Translations under genes and position numbers: made by a program
Notes under the pieces: model-generated
Told to the model about the DNA's origin: nothing
What the model saw: only the letters and a program-made list of their open reading frames with translations
Database searches by the model: none
Shown: in pieces, positions 1-7,292 of the stretch
How positions within the stretch are numbered: the first letter of the stretch is position 1
Layout: the number at the start of each line of letters is the position of its first letter
Origin: a virus
Length of the DNA stretch: 64,000 nt
IMG/VR virus record: IMGVR_UViG_3300014502_000001
Location: 1-64,000 of that record
Reading direction: 5' to 3' (one strand)

Positions 1-95
1 GCGTCGTTCATCATCTGGTTGAGGGAGTCAAATTGCTGCTCAAGCAGCATAGCGCCCGTATGACGTACACGAGCTGCAAGTTTGTTGTCGCTCAT
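1..95 (-). CDS. 5'-terminal fragment of an unknown protein
   Basis: A minus-strand frame starts at ATG 95 and runs off the left edge of the window. The visible N-terminus begins MSDNKLAARVRHTGAM and is followed by a glutamine- and methionine-containing, helix-prone stretch. Its start overlaps the stop of the GIY-YIG gene in an ATGA arrangement, and a GGAG lies just upstream of the start. Too little is visible to name a family. By position it belongs to the same transcription unit as the genes to its right. Confidence 0.6.
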   Translation of the reverse strand, partial: MSDNKLAARVRHTGAMLLEQQFDSLNQMMND

Positions 96-796
96 TGTCC
101 AATCTCCATTAACTGACCTGTAAACGAAGCTGCCAACTCCATACTAGGAGCCAGCTTCTCTCTGTGCCATCTAGAGTGTTCACTCATCTTTCTTCGTGTA
201 TTGGCACTGGGGTGTCTACCATAATTGTGATGCTCCGAGCCCACACACCCTTCCATTTTTGTCCGAAACTCTGAATTCCGCCACTGCCTCTTGGCATTCT
301 CGCTTCGCTTCCTGCGTGTATCAAGAGAAGCGGGAGCTCTGCGTTTTGAGCCTTCACTCATTTTCTTCAGCGTTTCTTGAGAAAGATTTTCTCTCTTGTG
401 TGACTTACTCAAATTCACCCTATGCTCGTCTGAGAAAATCTTCTTTTTGCCAGAAACACTCATCTTCAATCTTGTCTCAGCACTAGGATTCATTATGCCA
501 TCACCGCCGTCGGTAGAATTAGTGAGTCTATAACCTAGCGCCCTATACTTTTTAATCATTGCCATTTCATCAGCATTCCAGATTGCATTGCTTTTCAGCA
601 ATCCAATTCTGACTTCATAGCCACTTTCACAGACAGATCGTATCCAGCGTGCAATGTATGTATCAGCACTTTTCCTTGCACCACTTCTGTGAACAGCTAA
701 TCTCTTTTCCAGAGAACGTTTTGTTTGTCCAATATATCTCATTCCAGAATTACCAGGCTCTGTAGAATAGAGATAATAAACTTTGATCAGACTCAT
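92..796 (-). CDS. GIY-YIG homing endonuclease with NUMOD-like repeats
   Basis: This is a 234-residue mobile endonuclease gene. Residues 5-95 carry the GIY-YIG nuclease signature (VYYLYS, then MRYIGQT, then an arginine-rich helix and a conserved GLLKSN segment). The rest consists of repeated short DNA-contact motifs of NUMOD3 type (S-x-E/D-T-R-x-K-M-S), at least five copies. It overlaps the upstream 245-residue gene and the downstream fragment by 4 bases each, so it probably relies on translational coupling. Its nuclease half closely resembles the second GIY-YIG protein at 59.5-59.9 kb (shared STEPGNS and YIGQT blocks), so the two are paralogous mobile elements. The family is certain; the target site is unknown. 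Confidence 0.9.
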   Translation of the reverse strand: MSLIKVYYLYSTEPGNSGMRYIGQTKRSLEKRLAVHRSGARKSADTYIARWIRSVCESGYEVRIGLLKSNAIWNADEMAMIKKYRALGYRLTNSTDGGDGIMNPSAETRLKMSVSGKKKIFSDEHRVNLSKSHKRENLSQETLKKMSEGSKRRAPASLDTRRKRSENAKRQWRNSEFRTKMEGCVGSEHHNYGRHPSANTRRKMSEHSRWHREKLAPSMELAASFTGQLMEIGQ

Positions 797-1530
797 TTCT
801 TATTCACGCCGTACTCGGAGAGCTTGGATTCAGCGGTGCGTACAGAGCGCACGCCCGCCCGCGCCGCAAGGCGCTTTATGATAGCCTTGGCTGCAGAATA
901 TGTTTGTGTGCCCTGCACAAAGCGAACCTTTTTGTTGAGCTTGAAAGCCCACTGGCCTGTACCACGTGGCTGGCTGCCGTGGCTGTAAAGATATCTCGTC
1001 GTATCAAAATGAACAGAGCCTTTGGGGATACGATGAAAAGCGCCCTTCTGAGAGCCTGTACCTTTGTCTCGGAGATCCTTACTGGTTCCCCACTTCATGC
1101 CTTGAACGCCGTACTCGTCAATGGACTCTTTCGCCTTCTTCATTTTCTGAACAAGTTTGCCTTGCCTGAATCGTGCAGTGTCTAGCCAATTCTTAGCAGC
1201 TATGAGACGATCAGCACCTTTTCTTGTTTTGGCCACATTGACGTTGCTCAGCGCTCTGTGCTGTAAAAAACTTCTCTCGTGGTCGTTAACACCAAAGGAA
1301 CCACGAGCAGGACTTTTACGCTCGCCCCACTTCATTCCTTGAACGCCGTACTCGGAGATGACCAGATTCTCACCGCTGAGATATCCCTCAGTGCGATAGG
1401 CTGGCACCTTCACGCCACCCTTGATCAGCTTGTCACGCATGCGAGCGTGAAGCTTGTGAAAGTGCTGCACCGCTAGCTTAGCAGACGGGCTGTGCATACC
1501 TGCTACACCGTATTCATTCAAAGTTGTCAT
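793..1530 (-). CDS. Basic protein with repeated EYGVxGMKWG motifs
   Basis: A 245-residue basic protein with no recognised enzymatic domain. It carries the short motif EYGVQGMKWG at residues 60-68 and 139-147, a variant EYGVAGM at 6-12 and a truncated EYGV at its very C-terminus. The same motif separates enzymatic modules in the 755- and 918-residue head-associated proteins at 7.3-12.3 kb, and occurs in the 89-residue protein beside the portal. The motif-flanked segments may therefore be small cargo domains. The last segment (about 165-235) is rich in Lys, Arg and aromatic residues and could bind nucleic acid. Its stop overlaps the start of the GIY-YIG gene, and the C-terminal motif is cut short exactly there. 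The function is unknown. Confidence 0.8.
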   Translation of the reverse strand: MTTLNEYGVAGMHSPSAKLAVQHFHKLHARMRDKLIKGGVKVPAYRTEGYLSGENLVISEYGVQGMKWGERKSPARGSFGVNDHERSFLQHRALSNVNVAKTRKGADRLIAAKNWLDTARFRQGKLVQKMKKAKESIDEYGVQGMKWGTSKDLRDKGTGSQKGAFHRIPKGSVHFDTTRYLYSHGSQPRGTGQWAFKLNKKVRFVQGTQTYSAAKAIIKRLAARAGVRSVRTAESKLSEYGVNKK

Positions 1531-1937
1531 TTGTCCGGATCTCCTGCGCCCGCTTTCTTGGCTCCGGTCGCTTCATTGACAGCCGGAGTAGCAGCAATGG
1601 ATGTGACAGCCGCCGCCACTGCATTGACCATAGCAGGATCGGAAGTTGTTTTAGCAGTGGTCACCACCGCAGCAACTGCGTCCTTTTTCTGATCAGAATC
1701 CGTACGCTCTTTGAAATATCGCTTGGTCAGCATGACGCCCAGTCCAAGAGTCAGCTGAGTTGCGAATGCCAAGAATGGCAGGTTAGGGAACCAGATTATA
1801 AGGATGTACGCAACGAATAGCAGAAGCAAATACAGAAGAATAGCATCGGCAGAAATGATCTCAATGTTGAAAAGTGATCGCTTATACAGGGAGCGAGATC
1901 TCTCATCGGCGATCGGGCCATTTGCCACTACCAGCAC
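1527..1937 (-). CDS. Small membrane protein, two helices, Ala/Thr-rich tail
   Basis: A 136-residue protein starting with GTG at 1937, or at a second GTG three codons later that is better spaced from a GGGAG. Residues about 30-75 form two hydrophobic segments (AILLYLLLLFVAYILIIW and a second one ending in LGVML), followed by a charged, Ala/Thr-rich cytoplasmic-like tail. It is the first gene after the promoter at 2.03-2.06 kb, with a leader of roughly 90 bases. Holin is one possibility, because the endolysin lies 3.5 kb upstream, but nothing is diagnostic. Confidence 0.7.
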   Translation of the reverse strand: MLVVANGPIADERSRSLYKRSLFNIEIISADAILLYLLLLFVAYILIIWFPNLPFLAFATQLTLGLGVMLTKRYFKERTDSDQKKDAVAAVVTTAKTTSDPAMVNAVAAAVTSIAATPAVNEATGAKKAGAGDPDK

Positions 1938-2027
1938 TCCCAGCCTTTATGTGCTAGTGTGCCGCTCACGCCCCACGAGCAGCCTCGTATAAGAGGGTGC
2001 AGAACCTAATTCATTCTGCTCAAATAA

Positions 2028-2055
2028 ATTATACGCGCAAAAAAACCAATAGCAA
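2028..2055 (-). promoter_or_regulatory. Sigma-70-type promoter for the 1.9-0 kb genes
   Basis: On the minus strand a TTGCTA (-35) and a perfect TATAAT (-10) are separated by 16 bases, in the 128-base gap between the genes at 2066 and 1937. Transcription would start near 2020, giving a leader of roughly 85 bases before the GTG at 1937. The rest of the gap shows no gene. Confidence 0.65.
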
Positions 2056-2065
2056 GCCTCTTTTT

Positions 2066-2890
2066 TTATATGACTTTCAAGACTTTCAGGATGAGCACAA
2101 TAACACCTATACCACCCGCCGTTTCCAAGGCTGTTCTCAGTCCTATCCCTGATGTAGATTTTACTATAGCTGCATTATCTTTTTTACACAGTGCAAGGAG
2201 ATCTTTGTAGCTATTCAGGTCGGTGGAAATAAGCAGATTCGACGCCTTCAAATCGCCCTTCTCGCGCTCCAGGGAGTCACGCTGATCAATGGCCAATTTT
2301 TTATCTGTATCACAGTTGGTGTACTTCTGCATCCAGTAGCTAGCGTCTGTGAATACGGACTGAGCCTTTTGCGCCGCCTTTAATGTGAAGCGGAAAAAGT
2401 CTCCAGCCAGCAGCGTCACCTCGCCAGTGCCAACGGTCAGCTCCAGTTGTTTTACCAGCTGCGTGGGAGTCAGCACAGCATTTTTGGCCTGGTCATCTTT
2501 GTGCTGTTTTTCCAGCTTAGCATTGTCAGCGTAAAGCTTCGCACGCTCAGTTTCCAGTTTTACGCGCAGCGCCGTCTCCACAACGGAAGCATGATCGTAC
2601 TGCGCAATCTGGTCGGCATGCTTTTTGTCGGTGAGTTTTTGGGCAGCTTCCTTGGTCTCAAGCTGAGCGCCCAGTGCCACAGCTTCCAGCTTCCAGTAAT
2701 TGCTGCGACAGTTCTGATACCAGAACAACGAGATTGCAAGCAGCCCTGCAGCCAAGAGTATTGTGACTTTGTACTTCTTCAGGAAGTCCAAAATCTTATT
2801 TGTCTTTGTCGGCGTCGTCGGAGGAATCACTGGCGCTGCGGGCGGTACAGGCGCTGGGGTCGTCGGAGGGATCGCTGATGTGCCGTTCAT
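2066..2890 (-). CDS. Membrane-anchored coiled-coil protein (spanin-like topology)
   Basis: A 274-residue protein with a Pro/Thr-rich N-terminal segment (1-30), a transmembrane helix at about 42-58, a long charged coiled-coil-prone region (70-235) and a second hydrophobic helix at the C-terminus (256-274). The start at 2890 is fixed by an AAAGGAG 7-8 bases upstream. This places the first 95 bases inside the end of the upstream HAD-like gene in another frame. A membrane anchor with a long periplasmic-type coiled coil near an endolysin fits an i-spanin or a tail/injection-associated protein. Neither can be chosen from sequence alone. Confidence 0.75.
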   Translation of the reverse strand: MNGTSAIPPTTPAPVPPAAPVIPPTTPTKTNKILDFLKKYKVTILLAAGLLAISLFWYQNCRSNYWKLEAVALGAQLETKEAAQKLTDKKHADQIAQYDHASVVETALRVKLETERAKLYADNAKLEKQHKDDQAKNAVLTPTQLVKQLELTVGTGEVTLLAGDFFRFTLKAAQKAQSVFTDASYWMQKYTNCDTDKKLAIDQRDSLEREKGDLKASNLLISTDLNSYKDLLALCKKDNAAIVKSTSGIGLRTALETAGGIGVIVLILKVLKVI

Positions 2891-3296
2891 TGTCGTCTCC
2901 TTTCGTCTGAGCCCTTTCGCGCTCTAGACGATTGATCTGTTCAAACGTATCAAACCAAGATATGAATCTCAGAGCTCTATCATCAACATACAAAATTGCA
3001 CATGGTTTCATTCCTGTTAAACTATCATATACAAATCCGCAAGCATGCAGATATTCATCAATCCATCTAAAATATTCCGAGACAAGGTCCTCGCGATAGC
3101 TCTCAGGATTTAGCCGTGCTGTGTAAATCACAATGCGCCAGCCCGCGTCACGCAACCGCTGGAGTGAGCTAACAGCGTGATTGATAGGCTTACCCAAGTG
3201 ATTCATGCCTCGCCAGGCATCATATTCCAGCAGGACGCCGTCCATGTCGATTGCAATTGTGCGATCTAATTCCTCAGAAGTCAGCAATTTCCTCAC
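2796..3296 (-). CDS. HAD-superfamily phosphatase-like protein
   Basis: A 166-residue protein with the HAD motif I as DMDGVLLEY (residues 17-25), motif II around IVIYTAR (about 55-61) and a late acidic motif YVDDRALRF (about 103-111). This is the order expected for small HAD hydrolases such as 5'-nucleotidase or polynucleotide phosphatase-like enzymes. The start is GTG at 3296 with GAGGAG upstream. The last 30 residues are Ser/Asp-rich and lie in the stretch that overlaps the next gene in a different frame, so the tail may be a relaxed extension. The substrate is unknown. Confidence 0.75.
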   Translation of the reverse strand: MRKLLTSEELDRTIAIDMDGVLLEYDAWRGMNHLGKPINHAVSSLQRLRDAGWRIVIYTARLNPESYREDLVSEYFRWIDEYLHACGFVYDSLTGMKPCAILYVDDRALRFISWFDTFEQINRLERERAQTKGDDNERHISDPSDDPSACTARSASDSSDDADKDK

Positions 3297-3984
3297 AGAG
3301 AGAACTCCTCTTTAACAGTCCAAAATATTCCTTCCACGATGCTCTATATGAATTCACTTTAGAATTGCAGCCTATGCAGAGCTCTGTTAGATTACCAGGC
3401 CAGTTGTGTTTTTTATTGTAATCTATATGATGAACAGGATGTTTTCTATCACCTTCTTCAGCATTACAAAGCTGACAGATATGACCATCACGATCACGAA
3501 TTTGTGCTTTAAGCCTATTATCAAATTCAGGACCATAAGGAAGACGAGAAATACCACCTAACCAGTTAGAGCTATTAGAGCCGCTTATTTTGGCTATCTG
3601 CTCAGGAGTCAGAGAAAATCTGTTGCCCAGTGCAAACTTATTGCCAATTCTATCTATACTCATTTTATTCTTAATCTGTCTAGCCTTACTGTGGCCATAA
3701 ATTTGCTCATATGTCTTTCCTCTACGCAAAGCTCCTACCGCTTCTCTGGTTCCATCAGAGACGGCATGACCAAGTTTTGCTAGTCTTATTTTCATCTTGG
3801 TGTTTTCACTTGTAACATGACCAAGGCCAGCAGCACTCAGCTTGCTGCGAGTCTCTAGACTGACAATTTTATTCTTCTGAGCTATGCTGGATCTTCTGCG
3901 AGTTTCTGGATTCATCCAGGCTATTCTTGCAGAATCTCCCAGCCTTATTCTGGTATCTTCACTGTGATGACTGCCTTTTCTCAT
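3274..3984 (-). CDS. HNH homing endonuclease with NUMOD3 repeats
   Basis: A 236-residue mobile endonuclease. The N-terminal half contains several NUMOD3-type DNA-contact repeats (HSEDTRIRLG, LETRSKLS, SENTKMKIRLAK). The C-terminal part has an HNH nuclease: RDGHICQLC, then HPVHHIDYNKKHN, then NLTELCIGCN. It shares its first eight residues and nearly all of its HNH block with the protein at 44.3-44.8 kb, so the two are recent paralogues. It overlaps the HAD-like gene by 23 bases and has no clear ribosome-binding site. Confidence 0.92.
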   Translation of the reverse strand: MRKGSHHSEDTRIRLGDSARIAWMNPETRRRSSIAQKNKIVSLETRSKLSAAGLGHVTSENTKMKIRLAKLGHAVSDGTREAVGALRRGKTYEQIYGHSKARQIKNKMSIDRIGNKFALGNRFSLTPEQIAKISGSNSSNWLGGISRLPYGPEFDNRLKAQIRDRDGHICQLCNAEEGDRKHPVHHIDYNKKHNWPGNLTELCIGCNSKVNSYRASWKEYFGLLKRSSLCEEIADF

Positions 3985-3990
3985 CTGTGT

Positions 3991-4248
3991 TCACTGGTCA
4001 ACATGAGTCTCTCCGACCACGATGATCTTCTCCTTTTTTGCAGGAGTATAGCGCCGCACCATCCAGTGCACATATTTGCCAGCAATAGCCCCAAGCCAAT
4101 CCCAAATGATCTCGAACAACCTGGCAGGCGTTGAGAATATCTTTTCCAGCACCATGAATATCAGAGCAAAAAGGCCCAGCACTATCAGTCCTAATATGGC
4201 CACCAGCAAAATGATGGTGGTAGCAATCTTCCTCATAAATTTTTTCAT
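3991..4248 (-). CDS. Small membrane protein
   Basis: An 85-residue protein with one long or two short hydrophobic helices at residues 8-38 (IATTIILLVAILGLIVLG and LFALIFMVL) between a basic N-terminus and an amphipathic, basic C-terminal half. The start has AGGGCATG-type spacing behind a GGAGACAG. It lies between two unknown small genes and upstream of an HNH insertion. The topology would suit a holin or an inner-membrane accessory protein, without a specific family match. Confidence 0.7.
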   Translation of the reverse strand: MKKFMRKIATTIILLVAILGLIVLGLFALIFMVLEKIFSTPARLFEIIWDWLGAIAGKYVHWMVRRYTPAKKEKIIVVGETHVDQ

Positions 4249-4259
4249 GCCCTGTCTCC

Positions 4260-4505
4260 TCAGTGTCGATAGCCGTCTAATGGGATGAACAGCATCAAAG
4301 CGTCCAGCTCTCTTAAACTGCGCTGGGCCTCAATGGTCTCCAGCCGCTGCAGGCGAGTCACCATTTCACTGATGCAGTTTGCTATTGTCGATATGTTGTT
4401 GGCCAGAGCCAAGTGTGCCTGGCTGTCTGTCCTGGTGTTAGAAAACAGTGCGCTGGATAAATCAGCAAGGAGTTTTTGTAACTGTCGATATTCATCGTCC
4501 GTCAT
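4260..4505 (-). CDS. Small helical protein of unknown function
   Basis: An 81-residue, mostly alpha-helical acidic protein (LQKLLADLSSALFS and MVTRLQRLETIEAQRSLREL suggest a coiled coil). No motif is recognised. It is part of the run of small genes between the endolysin and the HNH element, and its stop lies 12 bases before the next start. Confidence 0.65.
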   Translation of the reverse strand: MTDDEYRQLQKLLADLSSALFSNTRTDSQAHLALANNISTIANCISEMVTRLQRLETIEAQRSLRELDALMLFIPLDGYRH

Positions 4506-4514
4506 GGGAATACC

Positions 4515-4742
4515 TCAGCCCTTTTCCTCGTTCAATTCCTCGCGATGAATTTCTCCCTCGGAGCCCACCACCTCTACCCGCTCAATTTTACTAGCAGGTT
4601 TGTAGATATAGCGGTCACGCCCCTTCACTCGAAATCCCTCCTGAGTAATCTTGTGAGCATAGCGCTTAGCCGTTATGACATCACGCACTGTATATGTGTA
4701 GTCGGTTCCGTCGGTGAAGAATACCTTAACTTGAACGGACAT
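4515..4742 (-). CDS. Small beta-rich protein of unknown function
   Basis: A 75-residue protein with an alternating pattern (VKVFFTDGTDYTYTV, then FRVKGRDRYIYKPASKIERV) that predicts a small beta sheet with one helix. Its start overlaps the 3' end of the 62-residue gene upstream by 17 bases. Proteins with this look are common among phage hypotheticals. No function can be assigned. Confidence 0.68.
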   Translation of the reverse strand: MSVQVKVFFTDGTDYTYTVRDVITAKRYAHKITQEGFRVKGRDRYIYKPASKIERVEVVGSEGEIHREELNEEKG

Positions 4743-4914
4743 GGGACTGGTCTCCTTTTAGATTATCATCCAGCTCCTGCTGACGCAAAGCAACCATGTT
4801 CTCCAGCTCCTGCCTCGTCAAGCGGAACGCCTTCATCAACTTGTCCCAGCATATGCCATCAGCCCGCGCCTTCATCACGCTGTCTGCAACTAGCCGCGCT
4901 GGTTCTGATAGCAT
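4726..4914 (-). CDS. Small helix-turn-helix-like protein
   Basis: A 62-residue protein. Residues 20-45 (ICWDKLMKAFRLTRQELENM) have the helix-turn-helix look of a small DNA-binding protein: a short helix, then a turn and a recognition-like helix. It precedes the 75-residue gene with a 17-base overlap. A regulatory role is possible, but the match is weak. Confidence 0.6.
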   Translation of the reverse strand: MLSEPARLVADSVMKARADGICWDKLMKAFRLTRQELENMVALRQQELDDNLKGDQSHVRSS

Positions 4915-4919
4915 GTGTG

Positions 4920-5438
4920 TCAGCCTTCCGTCTGATGCTTAACGACGCGCATCTTGTTTGCCGTCTTTGCGATGCCCATCAACGCATTAAGCTCCACCGG
5001 AGCGTATCTGTGGACATCCACTCCAACGTTGATGGCGAGAACATCCGGCGTTAAAAACTTCCACAGCCACGCCCTGTGGACATGCCCGACAAAGGCCAAA
5101 CCAGGAGCCATTAAATCGACATCATCAGGATTGTGTACAACCTGAATGTTATGGCCTTTGTATCGGAGAGTCAGGCTTGTGATTTTATAGCGGGCTGGAT
5201 TGTCGTGGCTGCCGCGCAAAAAAACATCATAGCCGTTCCATTCCTGGCCATCCAGGAAAAGCTTTTTATTCCACGACAGATCACCCACATGGATACAGCA
5301 ATCCTCTGGCCTAACTAGCCGCGTATAGTTAGACCACAGAACGCGATTCATTTCTTCCACGGTAGCAAACGGACGATGCTCATACGATATGATCTTCTCG
5401 TGATCATAGTGCTCGTCCGCTGTCAGGTAGTGCTTCAT
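4920..5438 (-). CDS. Calcineurin-like metallophosphoesterase
   Basis: The start is set at ATG 5438, overlapping the endolysin stop as ATGA, which gives 172 residues beginning MKHYLTADEHYDHEKII. The metal-binding motifs are in the usual order: DEHYDH near the start, VGDLSW (about 54-59), an RGSHDN in place of GNHD (about 77-82), and GHVHRAW late in the chain. This short family occurs in many phages and acts on phosphoesters in vitro; its role in infection is not established. Here it is coupled to the GH25 endolysin gene. Confidence 0.85.
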   Translation of the reverse strand: MKHYLTADEHYDHEKIISYEHRPFATVEEMNRVLWSNYTRLVRPEDCCIHVGDLSWNKKLFLDGQEWNGYDVFLRGSHDNPARYKITSLTLRYKGHNIQVVHNPDDVDLMAPGLAFVGHVHRAWLWKFLTPDVLAINVGVDVHRYAPVELNALMGIAKTANKMRVVKHQTEG

Positions 5439-6091
5439 GGAATTATGATCTCTGCCTTCGCAAAGTTGACATCCACCATGCCGCGTATGCCGGGAATATT
5501 GGCCTGGTCGCTGTACTGCCAAATTGTCCAGTCGGCCCAGAGACTCGGCAGCATAGCGGGCTCGGCGGAAATGTCTGGCAAGCGAACAGGATACTGGGCC
5601 AGCCAAAGCGGGTGCTCCGACAGCGAGGATCCGGCTGGCAGCACTGCATTCAGAAAGCTCGCGCCGCCGTAAATGTAGATTCTCCGAGGATCCTGATCCA
5701 TGGCGGCAGGGTCTGACTCATCAAAAACAGAAATGAAATCCTTGACCCACTGCTCGTATTCCGCCGCGCCCATGTTCTCAGCGTTGCGCTCCAGGTCCAG
5801 CATCCAGCCTAGCTTGCTAGGCGGCAACACGTCCAGCGCAGCCTTGAACGCCCGCGCCTCGCCCTCGGCGTCACCAGCCTTGTGCTGTGGATAGGCAAAA
5901 TGATAATACCCAAACGGAAGACCCATATCACCTGCACCAAGAGCGTTAGTCTCGGCACGGTGGTCGATGACGGTTGCGCCTTCGGTACACTTGATGAAAG
6001 CAAATTTCACCTGGCCGTCGATGGCCACCGCGTCCCAGTTGATATTGCCTTGCGCGTACGAAACATCAATACCGACGATTCTGTCGCTCAT
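5435..6091 (-). CDS. GH25 muramidase (endolysin)
   Basis: A 218-residue glycoside hydrolase family 25 lysozyme (N-acetylmuramidase). The N-terminus GIDVSYAQGNINW, the strand FAFIKCTEG, GYYHFAYP and the catalytic LDLE (D99, E101) are all in place, and WQYSDQANIPGI near the end is typical of the family. ATG 6091 is chosen because a GGAG sits 8 bases before it; a GTG at 6100 that overlaps the previous stop is the alternative. No signal peptide or separate wall-binding domain is present. The enzyme should cleave peptidoglycan at lysis and would need a holin or other export route. Confidence 0.93.
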   Translation of the reverse strand: MSDRIVGIDVSYAQGNINWDAVAIDGQVKFAFIKCTEGATVIDHRAETNALGAGDMGLPFGYYHFAYPQHKAGDAEGEARAFKAALDVLPPSKLGWMLDLERNAENMGAAEYEQWVKDFISVFDESDPAAMDQDPRRIYIYGGASFLNAVLPAGSSLSEHPLWLAQYPVRLPDISAEPAMLPSLWADWTIWQYSDQANIPGIRGMVDVNFAKAEIIIP

Positions 6092-6096
6092 GTGAT

Positions 6097-6411
6097 TCAC
6101 TCCACCAGCAAAGGCTCAATGACCTTTACGCTGAGAATACGACTTCCAGACGAAAACTGCTCCCTGACATATTTCTGGGCTGTGCTCATAAGCCAGACCA
6201 GATTGTTGTCCATGGAATCGACACTCCGGACCAGAGGCTCGTTCCTTCCTACCCTGATTTGCACAGTCAACGGCGCAGCAGCCACAGTGTTCACAGCCAT
6301 AGGCTCAGGTACAGTACCAGCATGGACATTGGGCTGCAAAGAATCTGGACGGAATAAAGTTTTATCTCCGTCGACAAATGGGACTAATGCCACAATTTCT
6401 ATGGTCTTCAT
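6097..6411 (-). CDS. Unknown protein, 104 residues
   Basis: A protein starting MKTIEIVALVPFVDGDKTLF at ATG 6411, where the start overlaps the stop of a 46-residue gene (ATGA). An in-frame GTG further upstream would run through that small gene and is less likely. The sequence alternates short strands and ends in a helical segment followed by VKVIEPLLVE. No family is recognised. It is immediately upstream of the endolysin. Confidence 0.65.
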   Translation of the reverse strand: MKTIEIVALVPFVDGDKTLFRPDSLQPNVHAGTVPEPMAVNTVAAAPLTVQIRVGRNEPLVRSVDSMDNNLVWLMSTAQKYVREQFSSGSRILSVKVIEPLLVE

Positions 6412-6548
6412 TTTGATTCTCGCATGATCTCGCGCCACACGAGCCGGAGCTCACGCCGCGTGCGCCAGCGAACCCACCACCCTCTGATGCGGATCAGAGG
6501 GTGGTGGCCTATGGTCGCGACGCCGATAGGCTTTGGTTTGCCGCTCAT
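6408..6548 (-). CDS. Small Arg/Trp-rich protein (46 residues)
   Basis: This gene reads MSGKPKPIGVATIGHHPLIR and continues into an Arg/Trp-rich C-terminus. It fills the space between two larger genes: its start follows the previous stop by one base and its stop overlaps the next start as ATGA. That fit supports it, although the ribosome-binding site is weak. A perfect 15-bp hairpin lies in the middle of the coding region. It is strongly basic and possibly binds nucleic acid or membrane. Confidence 0.55.
   Translation of the reverse strand: MSGKPKPIGVATIGHHPLIRIRGWWVRWRTRRELRLVWREIMRESK
6474..6507. repeat. Perfect 15-bp hairpin within a small gene
   Basis: The arms 6474-6488 (CCACCACCCTCTGAT) and 6493-6507 are exact inverted complements around a 4-base loop. 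On the transcribed strand there is no T run after the stem, so it is not a standard intrinsic terminator. It sits inside the 46-residue coding frame and could affect translation or mRNA stability, or act as a protein-binding site. Confidence 0.8.
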
Positions 6549-6549
6549 G

Positions 6550-6867
6550 TCACTTGCCGGAGAAATGCTTGTTATACGCCCGCACCGCCGCCGTCAGCTT
6601 CTTGTGCCAGTCTTCGCTGGGAATCTCGAAGTGGGCGTGGTCCTCTTCCTTGCGGTCACCGCGCACGTACAGACCATCGCGGTGGATCATGGTGGACGGC
6701 CCGTGGGAAGACCGCAGCAGGAATTCTTCGTGAAGGAAGTCGCAGCCAGGCATGGAGCCGTCATCGGCCGCACGGCCGAAATTCTCGCAGGTTTTGGTCT
6801 GCTCTTCCACCTTGCCATACCGCTCGCCGTTCTCGCTGGTCCGAACTCGAATCGTCAAGTGTTTCAT
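6550..6867 (-). CDS. Unknown protein, 105 residues
   Basis: The start is placed at ATG 6867 (MKHLTIRVRTSENGERYG), 8 bases after an AGGAG; frames starting earlier lack a site. The protein begins with a beta strand pair and contains a Cys/His-scattered central part (TCENFGRAADDGSMPGCDFL) and a helical C-terminus that ends in FSGK. No known domain is recognised. Confidence 0.65.
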   Translation of the reverse strand: MKHLTIRVRTSENGERYGKVEEQTKTCENFGRAADDGSMPGCDFLHEEFLLRSSHGPSTMIHRDGLYVRGDRKEEDHAHFEIPSEDWHKKLTAAVRAYNKHFSGK

Positions 6868-6893
6868 TCTCATCACTCCTGTCTTTTTATTCA

Positions 6894-7151
6894 TCACGGT
6901 ATGTCACAACCGCTGATGTCCAGATCTACCTTTCCAACATCCACGTCCACATTACACTGCTCGGCAACTGCGCGCTTCATACCGTTGAAGGCGTAATCTA
7001 TGATCACGTCCGATGGATCAAAACCCAAGTCCTTCATGCTGCACAAAGCGCTCAGCGACCAGGTCTGCTTGAGCTTATGGGTGTCCTTACAGCCCGCGCA
7101 CTTATAGGTGCTAATGACAATAGCAGCATCAGACTTTTGGTTTTTAATCAT
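6894..7151 (-). CDS. Unknown acidic protein with a Cys pair
   Basis: The start at ATG 7151 (MIKNQKSDAAIVISTYKCAG) follows an AAAGGAG by 9 bases, giving 85 residues. An in-frame ATG at 7286 would give 130 residues and lies only 7 bases below a strong -10 box, so it could work only as a leaderless start. The protein has a KCAGCKDTH segment that might bind zinc with a later Cys, and an acidic C-terminus. Its function is unknown. Confidence 0.55.
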   Translation of the reverse strand: MIKNQKSDAAIVISTYKCAGCKDTHKLKQTWSLSALCSMKDLGFDPSDVIIDYAFNGMKRAVAEQCNVDVDVGKVDLDISGCDIP

Positions 7152-7292
7152 CCGATGCAGCTCCTTTATAGTTGTGGAGCGCTGAGGGAGCTCAGACACT
7201 GGGTGGAAAGTCAACCAAAAGAGCCCAGCATCCCAGGCCGGGAGTACAGCCTGTTTCAGTCTTGCCTCAGCGCTCCGTGTTATCATGATTTT

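Noticed and set aside
2040-2068. Intrinsic terminator after the 274-residue gene
   Set aside because: Only an A7/T7 pair can fold around an unpaired core, with no GC stem. The T run is better explained as the spacer of the promoter at 2028-2055.
6474-6507. The 15-bp hairpin as a terminator
   Set aside because: No T run follows it on the transcribed strand, and a coding frame runs through it.
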